A stretch of DNA of 42,383 nt from Curtobacterium sp. A7_M15 (GCF_030705415.1 NZ_JAUZED010000018.1:1-42383); one strand, 5' to 3'. Positions 15,421 to 24,177 are shown, numbered from the stretch's first letter. Notes: generated from the sequence alone by a model not told the origin. Program-made: numbers and translations.

Positions 15421-15591
15421 ATGCAGACGCAGACCACCCTGAAGCAGCTCCGGGCCAACCCGATGGAGTGGCGTCGCCGTGGGCTCACCCCGCCGGACGT
15501 CATCCAGTCGATGATCGAGGAACGCCTCGCCGAGCCGGGCCACTCGGCCCCGGTGGGCGACCCGTCGTACCAGGACTTCTTCCGCAGCTGA
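15421..15591 (+). CDS. Small hypothetical protein (56 aa)
   Basis: A short frame with strong G/C third-position bias, encoding MQTQTTLKQLRANPMEW and then a basic and amphipathic middle (RRRGLTPPDVIQSMIEERLAEP) ending DPSYQDFFRS. No family is recognised. Support for coding comes from codon bias, an A/T-rich promoter-like patch upstream and a terminator-type repeat (15617) downstream. An in-frame ATG at 15400 would add seven residues with two cysteines. It could be a DNA-binding or regulatory small protein, but nothing in the sequence proves this. Confidence 0.55.
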   Translation: MQTQTTLKQLRANPMEWRRRGLTPPDVIQSMIEERLAEPGHSAPVGDPSYQDFFRS

Positions 15592-15616
15592 GCGCGGTGG
15601 GCGCGATCACCTGACG

Positions 15617-15707
15617 GACGGGAGGCGCGGTGCCAGCCGGCACCGGGGGGGGGGGGGGCCGCCAGCCCGGGGGGGCGGCGGGGCGGGCCCCCCCCCCCCC
15701 CCCCCCC
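15617..15707 (+). other. GACGGGAGGCGCGG motif followed by G14 and C20 homopolymers
   Basis: The exact motif (15617-15630) leads into TGCCAG-CCGGCACC, the apex of a hairpin. Where the second arm is expected the sequence becomes G14 (15645-15658), G7 (15669-15675) and C20 (15688-15707). Such tracts are absent elsewhere in the window. They suggest a sequencing or assembly failure at a strong hairpin terminator rather than true sequence; a real G/C-tract stem is the alternative. Confidence 0.7.
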
Positions 15708-15762
15708 TCCAGTCCGCCTCCGGCACCGTCCGACGGCCGTGACATGCGGCATCATGGCGGGC

Positions 15763-16173
15763 ATGGCTCGGATCCTGCTGCGCGCGAGCGTGGTCCTCGT
15801 GAGCGCGCTCGCGGCGACCTGGCTGAGCGAGGGCGCGGTCGCGGCCTGCCCTGCCGTGTACCCGGCTCCCGCGTCCTGCTCGGTCGACGCGCGGACCGCT
15901 GTCGCTGCCGTCGGGACGTGGACGATCTCGGGACTCTTCGCGCTCGTCGTCGCCGTCGTCGCGCTGCGACCGCCCAGGATCGTCCGCACCTCGGCATCGG
16001 CGCTGTTCGTCGCCGCGAGCGCCGTCGTGCCGGTGTGGACGCTGCTCTCCACGGGCTTCGCCGCGGACACCCGGGTGCTCCTCGTCGCGTTGCTGGTGCT
16101 CGTCGTCCTCGCGCTCGGGCCGGCGCTCGTCGCCGCCCCGCGCGCGGACGGCCGGCGGGGGACCGGACGGTAG
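15763..16173 (+). CDS. Hypothetical membrane protein (136 aa)
   Basis: A small hydrophobic protein with about four predicted membrane segments: residues about 5-25 (possibly a signal anchor), 47-67, 75-95 and 103-123. The loop CPAVYPAPASCSV contains two cysteines that could form an extracytoplasmic disulfide, and the C-terminus is basic (APRADGRRGTGR). No family recognised. ATG 15763 is favoured over ATG 15754 or GTG 15739, though no ribosome site is evident. The upstream region is the suspect homopolymer tract, so the 5' end should be treated with caution. It lies 85 bp upstream of purA, on the same strand. Confidence 0.6.
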   Translation: MARILLRASVVLVSALAATWLSEGAVAACPAVYPAPASCSVDARTAVAAVGTWTISGLFALVVAVVALRPPRIVRTSASALFVAASAVVPVWTLLSTGFAADTRVLLVALLVLVVLALGPALVAAPRADGRRGTGR

Positions 16174-16192
16174 CGGGCAGGTGACCGTCCGA

Positions 16193-17551
<1,359 letters not shown>

Positions 17552-17553
17552 GC

Positions 17554-18111
17554 ATGCGGGTCCTGTTCGTCTGCAGCGGCAACATCTGCCGTTCGCCGCT
17601 CGGCGCACAGGTCCTCACGGCGCGACTCGGCCCGGACGCACCCGCGTTCGTGGTCGAGTCCGCCGGCACCATCGCACAGGACGGCGTCCCGATGGACGAC
17701 GCCGCGGCTGCACAGTCCGTGCGGCTCGGGGGCACGCCCGACGGGCACCGTTCGCGGTACCTCACCGCGGCGATCGCGGGGGCGGCGGACCTCGTGCTCA
17801 CCGCCGAGCGATCGCACCGTGCCGCCGTGGTCTCGCTCGCGCCCCGGACGGCGAAGCGGGCGTTCACGCTGAAGCAGTTCGCGCGGGTGCTCGACGGGCT
17901 CGAGCCCGGTGACCTCGCAGGTGTGACGTCGCCGTCCGAGCTCGTCGAGCGGGTCGCACGGCTCCGGGGGAGCGTGCCGCCGCCGGCCGATCCTGCGGAC
18001 GACGACGTCGATGACCCGTACCGCCGGTCGACGGCGACGCACGCGCGGGTGGCGGACGAGATCGCCGCGGCGCTCGTGGTGGTCGCGGACGCGCTGCGCG
18101 CCGTGCACTGA
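17554..18111 (+). CDS. Low-molecular-weight protein-tyrosine phosphatase
   Basis: A 185-aa cysteine phosphatase. The P-loop C7-SGNIC-R13-S sits at the extreme N-terminus (VLFVCSGNICRSP), as in the LMW-PTP fold, and the general-acid Asp lies in DDVDDPYRRS near residues 153-155. The middle region is longer than the 150-160 aa typical of the family. It may dephosphorylate tyrosine on a kinase or polymer-export protein, or arsenate-type substrates; partners are not in the window. The ATG is 2 bp after the purA stop, implying translational coupling. Confidence 0.85.
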   Translation: MRVLFVCSGNICRSPLGAQVLTARLGPDAPAFVVESAGTIAQDGVPMDDAAAAQSVRLGGTPDGHRSRYLTAAIAGAADLVLTAERSHRAAVVSLAPRTAKRAFTLKQFARVLDGLEPGDLAGVTSPSELVERVARLRGSVPPPADPADDDVDDPYRRSTATHARVADEIAAALVVVADALRAVH

Positions 18112-18125
18112 CGCGCGCTCGCCGC

Positions 18126-19373
18126 TCACCGCCGCGCCAGCACCTGCCGCTCCCGACTCGCGGCGACACCCGCCACGAGTTGCACCCCCAGCAGCGCCAG
18201 CAGGACCACGACCGGCACCGTCCAGCCCCCGGTCGCCGTGTGCAGCAGACCGATCCCGAGCGGCCCGAGCCCCGCGAGCAGGTACCCCGTCCCCTGGGCC
18301 ATCGTCGAGAGGTGCGCGGTGTGCCGGGCATCGGGCGACCGCCAGACGATGTAGCTCAACGAGAGGCTGATCGCACCACCCTGGCCGAGGCCGAACAGCG
18401 TCATCCAGAGCCAGGCCCCGGCGGCCGGCGCCACGAGCAGCCCGACGAACCCGACCGCGCAGAACGCCACCACGACGACGACCGGCACCCACGTCGGTCG
18501 GACCCGCCGAGCGATCGCCGGGCCGGTCACACCGGTGACGATCCCGGGCAGGCTCGAGTACGCGAGCATCAGGCCGGCCTCGTGGGCGGTCACCCCGGCG
18601 TCCTGCAGGACCGTCGGGACCCAGGTCAGGAACGCGTAGTACGACAGGCTCTGCAACCCCATGAAGCCGGTCACGGCCATCGCCACCGGGTCGCGGAAGA
18701 GCCGGGCGAACCGCGGCTCGTCGGGCGCTTCGACCGGAGCGTCGTCCACCGTCCTCGAACGCCCCGCGTGCCCCGGGTTCCGCAGCGCTCGCGGCAGCCA
18801 CACGAGGAACGCCACGACGGCCGGGACCGCCCAGAACGCCAGTGCCGGTCGCCACGACCCGAAGGCCGCCGCGAGCGGGACCACGGCCGCCGAGGCGACC
18901 GCAGCACTGAGGAACAGCGCCGTCGAGTACAGCCCCATCAGGAGCCCGACCCGGTGCGCGAAGTCGCTCTTGATCGCAGCGGGCATGAGGACGTTCGCCA
19001 CCGCGATCGCGGCGCCGGCCAGTACGGTGCCGCCGTACAGCGCCCAGCCGTGCGGCTCGATCCGCAGCGCGATGCCCACCGCGAGCACGGCCATCGTCAG
19101 CCCGAGCAGCCGGTGCAGCCCGATCCGACGCGTCAGCACCGGGGTCAGGAACGCGAACGCCCCGAACGCGAAGACGGGGATGGTGGTGAGGAGACTCGCC
19201 GCCGACGGGCTGAGGTGCAGTGATCGTTCGACGTCACCGAGGACCGGACCGACGGACGCGACGCCCATCCGCAGGTTCAGGGCGACGAGCATGAGTCCGG
19301 CGCCGACGTACCAGGCGGCCAGGAGTCGCCGCCGGGGGTCCGCGCGGGGCACGGCGAGGGGAGCAGTGGTCAT
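18126..19373 (-). CDS. MFS transporter of the CynX/NimT family
   Basis: A 415-aa, 12-TM major-facilitator protein. The segments LMVALNLRMGVASVGPVLGDV, then SPSAASLLTTIPVFAFG, and the loop RRIGLHRLLGL are characteristic of CynX/NimT transporters (cyanate transport CynX; 2-nitroimidazole efflux NimT). The cytoplasmic central loop (RNPGHAGRSRTVDDAPVEAPDEPRF) separates the two six-helix halves. ATG 19373 starts MTTAPLAV; no strong ribosome site is seen. It is divergent from an AraC-type regulator 54 bp away, the same arrangement as E. coli nimT/nimR, which suggests the regulator controls it. The substrate is unproven. Confidence 0.85.
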   Translation of the reverse strand: MTTAPLAVPRADPRRRLLAAWYVGAGLMLVALNLRMGVASVGPVLGDVERSLHLSPSAASLLTTIPVFAFGAFAFLTPVLTRRIGLHRLLGLTMAVLAVGIALRIEPHGWALYGGTVLAGAAIAVANVLMPAAIKSDFAHRVGLLMGLYSTALFLSAAVASAAVVPLAAAFGSWRPALAFWAVPAVVAFLVWLPRALRNPGHAGRSRTVDDAPVEAPDEPRFARLFRDPVAMAVTGFMGLQSLSYYAFLTWVPTVLQDAGVTAHEAGLMLAYSSLPGIVTGVTGPAIARRVRPTWVPVVVVVAFCAVGFVGLLVAPAAGAWLWMTLFGLGQGGAISLSLSYIVWRSPDARHTAHLSTMAQGTGYLLAGLGPLGIGLLHTATGGWTVPVVVLLALLGVQLVAGVAASRERQVLARR

Positions 19374-19413
19374 GTCCCGATCCCACCACCCCGATGTCCC
19401 GGCCCGGAACACG

Positions 19414-19419
19414 TAGGCT
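19414..19419 (+). promoter_or_regulatory. -10 box of the araC-family gene
   Basis: TAGGCT, 8 nt before ATG 19428, with no ribosome site, consistent with a (near-)leaderless transcript. The divergent MFS promoter must share this 54-bp spacer. Confidence 0.45.
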
Positions 19420-19427
19420 GCCGATCG

Positions 19428-20204
19428 ATGTCGGTTTCCAGCCAGACGCCCGCCATGATCGTCGATGACCGCTCCGAGGCGGCGATCCACTTCGAGCACG
19501 CCGAGACGGTCCCGCCCCACGTGCACACGCGCGGTCACCTCGTCCACGCGGCGACCGGCGTGCTGTCGCTCATCACCGCCGACGGCGCCTGGATCGCGCC
19601 GGCCAACCGGGTCGCGTGGGTGCCGGCCGGTGCCGAGCACCGGCACCGGGCCCACGGGGTGACCGACATGCGGATCGTGTACCTGTCCGCAGAAGCCGCC
19701 ACGCGCCTCCCGTCCGGCCCTGCCGTCCTGTCCGTCTCGCCGCTCGCACGGGAGGCGCTGCTCGCCCTCACCGCGCCGGCGCAGCGCTCCGAGACGGCCA
19801 GGTCCCACCTCCGTGCGGTCGTCGTCGACGAGCTCGCGTCCGCACCGGAGCTGCCGCTGCACCTGCCGGAGCCGCGCGACCCCCGGCTGCGCCGGGTGGT
19901 GCGCCGCGTGGAGCGCGACCTGTCGACCCCGCTGTCGCTCGCCGAACTCGCGGCCTGGGCCGGGCTCGGGGAACGGACCCTGACCCGGCTGTTCCGACAG
20001 GAGACGGGCACGGGGTACCGGCAGTGGCGGCTCCAGCTCCGGGTGCACCGCGCCCTGGTGCTGCTCGCGAGCGGGCGCAGCGTCACCGACGTCGCGGCAG
20101 CGTGCGGTTGGGCGACGACGAGCCAGTTCATCGAGCAGTTCACGCCGCTGGCCGGGATGACACCGGGGACGTACCGCCGGGCGGCGGGCCGGACGAGCGC
20201 GTGA
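19428..20204 (+). CDS. AraC-family regulator (NimR-like), divergent from the MFS gene
   Basis: A 258-aa regulator with an N-terminal cupin ligand domain (HFEHAETVPPHVHTRGHLVHA, WIAPANRVAWVPAGAEH) and a C-terminal pair of AraC helix-turn-helix motifs (SLAELAAWAGLGERTLTRLF and SVTDVAAACGWATTSQFIEQF), ending with the usual TPGTYRR. This architecture matches NimR/YeaM, which represses the divergent CynX-type exporter gene in E. coli. Start ATG 19428 is supported by TAGGCT 8 nt upstream. Codons near 19702-19714 contain one copy of the dispersed repeat motif (RLPS). Confidence 0.83.
   Translation: MSVSSQTPAMIVDDRSEAAIHFEHAETVPPHVHTRGHLVHAATGVLSLITADGAWIAPANRVAWVPAGAEHRHRAHGVTDMRIVYLSAEAATRLPSGPAVLSVSPLAREALLALTAPAQRSETARSHLRAVVVDELASAPELPLHLPEPRDPRLRRVVRRVERDLSTPLSLAELAAWAGLGERTLTRLFRQETGTGYRQWRLQLRVHRALVLLASGRSVTDVAAACGWATTSQFIEQFTPLAGMTPGTYRRAAGRTSA
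19702..19714 (-). repeat. Dispersed repeat motif inside the AraC gene (13 of 14 bases)
   Basis: CGCGCCTCCCGTC is the complement of GACGGGAGGCGCG. It is translated as RLPS in the linker region of the AraC protein. Confidence 0.65.
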
Positions 20205-20414
20205 CGGTCCTCCGGCGGAATGGCCGGAGAACGAGTACCCCGATCTGTCCCCTGTACCCCGGAAGTGCGACGTCCGACCCCGGAAACCCGGGCTTCACCG
20301 ATGGGACGCATTGACGGAACCCGTGAATCGACGGGCATCGCTGGCGTGGGGAGGGCGCGGTCTCGTAGCGTTCTGGTGTCAGCAGATGTACCCCGGATCG
20401 CGAAGGAGAGCGAC

Positions 20415-20744
20415 ATGAGCACCACCGTCAGCACCGACATCCGAGCTGAGGTCACGCTCGACACCGACACGGTCGACACGATCGCCATCCTCGAGGCCCA
20501 GGCCGAACCGCACGCCCGCCCGGCGCGCGCCAAGCTCACCTGGACGCAGGAGGACGACGGCGAGTGGGTCGCGAACTACGGCGGGTACTTCGGCGGATCG
20601 GTGGACAAGCGCGAGGGCCGCTACGTCGCCTCGGACACGTTCGGACTCGTCGTCGGCGACTTCGCGTCGCTCGAGCAGGCACAGGCGAAGCTCGCGGACC
20701 AGCTGCACGTGATGCTGCCGTCCGTGATCCGCCCGGTCGACTAG
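20415..20744 (+). CDS. Small uncharacterised protein, tandem paralogue 1 (109 aa)
   Basis: An acidic small protein of unknown family. The N-terminal 35 residues are variable (STDIRAEVTLDTDTVDTIAI); the core from residue about 43 to the end is WTQEDDGEWVANYGGYFGG, then YVASDTFGLVVGDFASLEQA and LHVMLPSV. About 37 of 62 core residues are identical to the next gene's product, so the pair arose by tandem duplication. No signal peptide, TM segment, cysteine or histidine cluster is seen. ATG 20415 has AAGGAG 6 nt upstream (20403-20408) and TAGCGT (20366-20371) may be the -10. No function is inferred. Confidence 0.72.
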   Translation: MSTTVSTDIRAEVTLDTDTVDTIAILEAQAEPHARPARAKLTWTQEDDGEWVANYGGYFGGSVDKREGRYVASDTFGLVVGDFASLEQAQAKLADQLHVMLPSVIRPVD

Positions 20745-20768
20745 GACGTCGACCCGAACCCGACCACG

Positions 20769-20820
20769 CACCACCGCGTCACCCGTACCACCCGCACCAC
20801 CGCGTCACCCGCACCACGCA
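20769..20820 (+). repeat. 26-bp imperfect direct repeat between the paralogues
   Basis: CACCACCGCGTCACCCG occurs at 20769-20785 and again at 20795-20811 within a 26-bp period. It is strongly purine-poor on the plus strand, so the intergenic mRNA would be largely unstructured and C-rich, immediately 5' of the ribosome site of the second paralogue. Confidence 0.6.
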
Positions 20821-20836
20821 CCAGAGGAGCACCACC

Positions 20837-21181
20837 ATGAGCACGCCCGTCGACCACCACCAGGACACCGAGGTGACCGTCGACACCGCCACCATGGTCG
20901 CGATCACCGGCATGGACACCCACGTCGACCTCGTCGTCGACGCTGACGTCGAGGAGCCGGCCCACCCGCGCATCCTCTGGTCGCGGCCGGACACGGGGCT
21001 CTGGGCGGCGAACTACGGCGGCTACTACGGCGGGACCGTCGACCGTCAGGGCGCGCACTACTTCGTCTCCGACACGTTCGGGCAGTACGTCGGCGACTTC
21101 CGGTCGCTCGAGGAAGCCCAGCTGCGGCTCGCCGAGCGACTCCACGTGCTCCTGCCGGACGTGCGTCGCGACGACGCCTGA
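20837..21181 (+). CDS. Small uncharacterised protein, tandem paralogue 2 (114 aa)
   Basis: Second member of the pair. Core: WSRPDTGLWAANYGGYYGG, HYFVSDTFGQYVGDFRSLEEA and LHVLLPDV. The shared W-x-ANYGGY(F/Y)GG, SDTFG, VGDF-x-SLE and LHV-LP motifs are the conserved features of this apparently undescribed family. The N-terminal part is rich in Asp/Thr/Val and has His (DHHQD). ATG 20837 has AGAGGAG (20823-20829) 7 nt upstream. It is followed by a strong terminator, so the two genes form a transcription unit of their own. Confidence 0.72.
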   Translation: MSTPVDHHQDTEVTVDTATMVAITGMDTHVDLVVDADVEEPAHPRILWSRPDTGLWAANYGGYYGGTVDRQGAHYFVSDTFGQYVGDFRSLEEAQLRLAERLHVLLPDVRRDDA

Positions 21182-21193
21182 CGACCTGGACTC

Positions 21194-21239
21194 GAGGCCC
21201 GGACCACGTCAGCCGACCGGTTGACGTGATCCGGGCCTC
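21194..21239 (+). terminator. Strong intrinsic terminator after the small-protein pair
   Basis: A 21-bp stem with two mismatches (21194-21214 with 21219-21239) and a 4-nt loop, starting 12 bp after the stop and followed by CTGTCTGTC. It is the clearest terminator in this stretch. Confidence 0.8.
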
Positions 21240-21292
21240 CTGTCTGTCATGCTCTCGTCGTGGGTCGACGCTCGGCCCGGGCCGGGGGACTC

Positions 21293-21874
21293 ATGGAATC
21301 GACTGAGCAGACGTCTTCGCGGAAGCGGGTGGCCTCGCCGGCGCGGGCGGTCCTCGCCGTGTGCATCGTCGCGGCGCTCGTCATGCTCGCCGGACTCGCG
21401 ATCGTCACCGTGTCCGCGACGCCGCTCCGTGCCCTCGGTGCGAACGGCGCGTGCGGCGGATGGTCGGACGACCTGGCTGGTCGTGACGAGACGCGGATCA
21501 CGGCTGGGTTCGTCCTGCGCAACCCGACCGGTCGACCGGTGACGATCCGGGGTGTCCGTGCGACATGGGACGAGCGTCTCGAGTCCGTGCACATCGTCCT
21601 GGCGGAGCAGGTTCGCGGGTCGGGGGACGGCACGCTCATCGGGACCACGCCGTTCGTGCTCGACGGAGCCCGCGTCCTGGACGCGCACGAGACCGTGATC
21701 GCGCCCCACGAGAACATCCGTGTCGCGGCCGAGATGCAGGCGAAGAGCCTGGCACACGGCGGGCACCTGACCGGGCTCCGGGTGACGACGGCCGGGCCGC
21801 TCGGAACCCTGCGTACCCAGGACCTGACGGACGTGACCGTGGGGATGACCACGCCGGGGTCCGACGCCTGTTGA
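21293..21874 (+). CDS. Membrane-anchored hypothetical protein (193 aa)
   Basis: One N-terminal TM helix (about residues 20-42, ARAVLAVCIVAALVMLAGLA) after a short basic cytoplasmic tail, then a soluble beta-rich domain likely outside the membrane (TRITAGFVLRNPTGRPVTIRG, APHENIRVAAEMQ, LTDVTVGM), with Cys near residues 57 and 193. No family recognised. The NPTGRPVTIRGVRATW section suggests an Ig-like/LEA-like fold as in proteins with alternating hydrophobic strands; this is only a fold-level impression. ATG 21293 is preferred over GTG 21260 because of the GGGGG stretch 4 nt upstream; the GTG would extend it by 11 residues. Confidence 0.62.
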   Translation: MESTEQTSSRKRVASPARAVLAVCIVAALVMLAGLAIVTVSATPLRALGANGACGGWSDDLAGRDETRITAGFVLRNPTGRPVTIRGVRATWDERLESVHIVLAEQVRGSGDGTLIGTTPFVLDGARVLDAHETVIAPHENIRVAAEMQAKSLAHGGHLTGLRVTTAGPLGTLRTQDLTDVTVGMTTPGSDAC

Positions 21875-21880
21875 CCGGGG

Positions 21881-22621
21881 CTAGGCGACCCGCTCGATGA
21901 GCTGCGGGCCGTCGTTCTTGACGCTGTTCACGGCGCGCGAGACCTCGTACTGCTCGAGGCCTGCGGCGACCGCGAGGGACTCGTGGTCGAGCAGTGCCAG
22001 CAGGTCGTCCTGCCCGAGACCGCCCTGGTCGGTGTCCAACCAGGCGTCGTAGCCGTCAGGGGTGAGGAACGCCGGCATCCGGTCGTGCACCTCGCCCGGG
22101 GCCACGTGGGCGTCCCGCGTGATGATCGCCAGGGACAGCCGCCACTTGTCCGGGTCACCGTCGGGCTTCGTGGGGTCGGGCCACGCACTCACGACGCCGG
22201 CCATCGCGAGCGCGCCGCCGGGTTCGTGGACGAAGTGCGGTTCCTTGCCGTCCTCGCGCACGACCCACTCGTAGTAACCCTGCGCGGGGACGATGCACCG
22301 GTTCGTCGCGAAGGCCCGCTTGAACATGCCGCTCGTCGCGACCGTCTCGATGCGGGCGTTGATCGGCTTCGGGCGCTGCTTCTGGAAGTCCTTCGCCCAG
22401 CTGGGCACGAAGCCCCAGCTGATCTGCGGGAGCTCGCGCTGCCCGTGCCGCTGCCGGACCGCGAAGACCGGGTCGGTCGGCGCGACGTTCCAGCTCGGGG
22501 CGAGGCCGGTGCCGACGACGCCGGTGTCCTCGTCGACGTGCTCGGTCCGGTCGGCGAGCTCGCCGATCAGTTCCGGCAGCAGATCGGCCGTGGTGTCGGA
22601 GACGACGAACCTTCCACACAT
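21881..22621 (-). CDS. SRAP-domain protein (HMCES/YedK-like abasic-site DNA-protein crosslink enzyme)
   Basis: A 246-aa SOS-response-associated peptidase-fold protein. Cys2 of MCGRF is the residue that forms a thiazolidine link to abasic sites in single-stranded DNA. Other conserved motifs are WNVAPTDPV, WGFVPSWAKD, PINARIET, CIVPAQGYYEW (Glu) and VHDRMP (His). The family protects or marks abasic sites at forks. ATG 22621 must be correct because Cys2 has to be the first residue after Met removal. No ribosome site; a CACACT box 6 nt upstream suggests a leaderless start. The stop is 6 bp from the end of the convergent gene. Confidence 0.93.
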   Translation of the reverse strand: MCGRFVVSDTTADLLPELIGELADRTEHVDEDTGVVGTGLAPSWNVAPTDPVFAVRQRHGQRELPQISWGFVPSWAKDFQKQRPKPINARIETVATSGMFKRAFATNRCIVPAQGYYEWVVREDGKEPHFVHEPGGALAMAGVVSAWPDPTKPDGDPDKWRLSLAIITRDAHVAPGEVHDRMPAFLTPDGYDAWLDTDQGGLGQDDLLALLDHESLAVAAGLEQYEVSRAVNSVKNDGPQLIERVA

Positions 22622-22627
22622 ACGCCC

Positions 22628-22633
22628 AGTGTG
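22628..22633 (-). promoter_or_regulatory. Possible leaderless -10 box of the SRAP gene
   Basis: CACACT on the minus strand, 6 nt before ATG 22621. It matches the TANNNT pattern weakly but spacing fits the other leaderless starts. Confidence 0.3.
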
Positions 22634-22710
22634 CCCGGTGCCACCGACACGCGTGCGGGCGGTTCCCGCGCGGGTGCGGCGCGCCGCCCGCGCTCGCCGC
22701 GTCCGCCGTT

Positions 22711-22765
22711 GAGTGAGCAGGAATCGTCGGGTCCGCGCCGCGCACTCGACCACTTCTGCTCACTC
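22711..22765. repeat. 55-bp palindromic element, copy R3
   Basis: Left arm GAGTGAGCAGGAATCGTCG (22711-22729, identical to R1) and right arm CGACCACTTCTGCTCACTC (22747-22765) pair at 16 of 19 positions with a 17-nt loop. It lies between two minus-strand genes. Confidence 0.85.
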
Positions 22766-22796
22766 GACGCGGCGGGCAGGGGGAACGAGACCGTCC

Positions 22797-23519
22797 TCAG
22801 TCGCCGGGGAGCGACAACTTGCTGCCCCTCGGGCTGTCGGGACGTCCTCGGCGCGGTGCGGGCGGGACCGGTGGCAGCGCCTCGGCCTCGATGCGGAGCT
22901 GCTCCTGACGCCCGAGGGTCCGGATGCCGATGACCCCGGTACCGGCCGCGAAGACGATGGAGAACAGCCAGACGCCCGGGAACAGGATCACGGTGTCGCC
23001 GCCCACCGCGGAAGCCACGTCGAACACCAGGGTCCCGAGGACGATCCCGGCCCAGCCGCCCATGAGGAACAGCGAGCGGTAGGCCGTCCTGACGAGCAGG
23101 TCACGGGTCGCTGGCATGCCCTGGAGCACGGCGTCGCGGTGCTCCGGCGTGACCGGCGGCGGGTTGCGCCGGTAGTAGCGGGCGATCGCCTCCTGCGTGC
23201 GCCACCCGATGCCGGGCATGGGCGGGAGCGACCATCCTCTGGGGCCGATCGGCGTGAGAGCGGCACCGACGCAGCCGATGCCCGCGGCGACCAGGAGCGC
23301 CACGAGGACTCCGGCAGCGACCGGGACGGCTCCGTCGAGGCGCTCGACGAACGCCCCGAGGGCCAGCAGGCCGACCAACGCGATGACCGCGACGACGATC
23401 CCGACGCGGACGGCCCGGCGGTGGTGCCGACGGTCGACGAGTTCGGGAAGCCGCCGCCGGTACACCCGCCACCCGGTGCGGAACACGCTCCGGGGAGCCT
23501 CGTCGTGCGACTCAGTCAT
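22797..23519 (-). CDS. Hypothetical membrane protein, paralogue B of a tandem pair (240 aa)
   Basis: Basic N-terminus (SVFRTGWRVYRRRLPELV), then two TM segments (about residues 38-85), a soluble loop (GWSLPPMPGIGWRTQEAIARYY, PVTPEHRDAVLQGMP), two more TM segments (about 150-195) and a Pro/Arg-rich cytoplasmic tail ending GSKLSLPGD. The same plan, the FRTGWRV start and the GSK-x-LPxD end recur in the adjacent upstream gene, so the two are paralogues. No family recognised. The ATG at 23519 overlaps the preceding gene by 8 bp, indicating translational coupling. The segment with both genes is bracketed by palindromes R3 and R4. Confidence 0.65.
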   Translation of the reverse strand: MTESHDEAPRSVFRTGWRVYRRRLPELVDRRHHRRAVRVGIVVAVIALVGLLALGAFVERLDGAVPVAAGVLVALLVAAGIGCVGAALTPIGPRGWSLPPMPGIGWRTQEAIARYYRRNPPPVTPEHRDAVLQGMPATRDLLVRTAYRSLFLMGGWAGIVLGTLVFDVASAVGGDTVILFPGVWLFSIVFAAGTGVIGIRTLGRQEQLRIEAEALPPVPPAPRRGRPDSPRGSKLSLPGD

Positions 23520-24177
23520 CGGGGAGCCGAACCTTGGAGCCGTCGACCCCGTGCTTCGCCGTGTCGGCGTCCCCGGCCGGTGGGTCGGCCGAGAGCGCTG
23601 CGAGCCGCGCCCGTTCCGAACGGCCGAGCCGCACCACGAGTTCGGGCAGCGTGCACACGTACAGTGCCGCCCACAGCAGCCCGATCGGACGGAGGTCGCT
23701 CCCCACGAAGGCCGCGACCCCGAGGAGCGCGATCCCGCCGAGGAACGGTGTGAGCCGCGTCAGCCGCCGGATCAGCCCGCGCTGCAGGAGTCGGACGTCG
23801 GTGAGCACCGCCTCGCGGTCCTCGGGTGCCACCGGCCGCTGCCGTCGGCCCAGGTAGGGCTGCACCGACCACCGCACGCTCATCTGCCAGTCCGGCCGGA
23901 CCTGTCGCCCGTTGATGGTCGCTGCCGGGTCGAGCGGGCGGTCGGTCGGGACGCAGGAGAACACGATCGACCCGAGCCCGAGGGACACGAGCACGATGAC
24001 GACGATCGGTCGGGCCGGCCCCGTACCTGCCCAGCCGAACGCGAGCTGCAGCGCAACGGCGCCGACCAGCACGACCACGGAGCAAGCGACGGCGATCCAT
24101 GCGGCGCGACGGACACGTGCGGCATCGACCACCGTACCGATGCGCGCCAGCAGCACCCGCCACCCGAGTGTGAACAC
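23512..24177 (-). CDS. Hypothetical membrane protein, paralogue A of a tandem pair (221 aa)
   Basis: Starts at GTG 24177 (MFTLGWRVLLARIG). Four predicted TM segments occur in two pairs (about residues 27-80 and 140-175) separated by a soluble region (WQMSVRWSVQPYLGRRQRPVA, then PEDREAVLTDVRLLQRG). The C-terminal tail reads DGSKVRLPDD, nearly the same as the tail of its neighbour (GSKLSLPGD). No known family. It is the first gene of a two-gene unit; repeat R4 is in its divergent promoter spacer with ohr. An ATG at 24179 is out of frame. Confidence 0.62.
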   Translation of the reverse strand: MFTLGWRVLLARIGTVVDAARVRRAAWIAVACSVVVLVGAVALQLAFGWAGTGPARPIVVIVLVSLGLGSIVFSCVPTDRPLDPAATINGRQVRPDWQMSVRWSVQPYLGRRQRPVAPEDREAVLTDVRLLQRGLIRRLTRLTPFLGGIALLGVAAFVGSDLRPIGLLWAALYVCTLPELVVRLGRSERARLAALSADPPAGDADTAKHGVDGSKVRLPDD

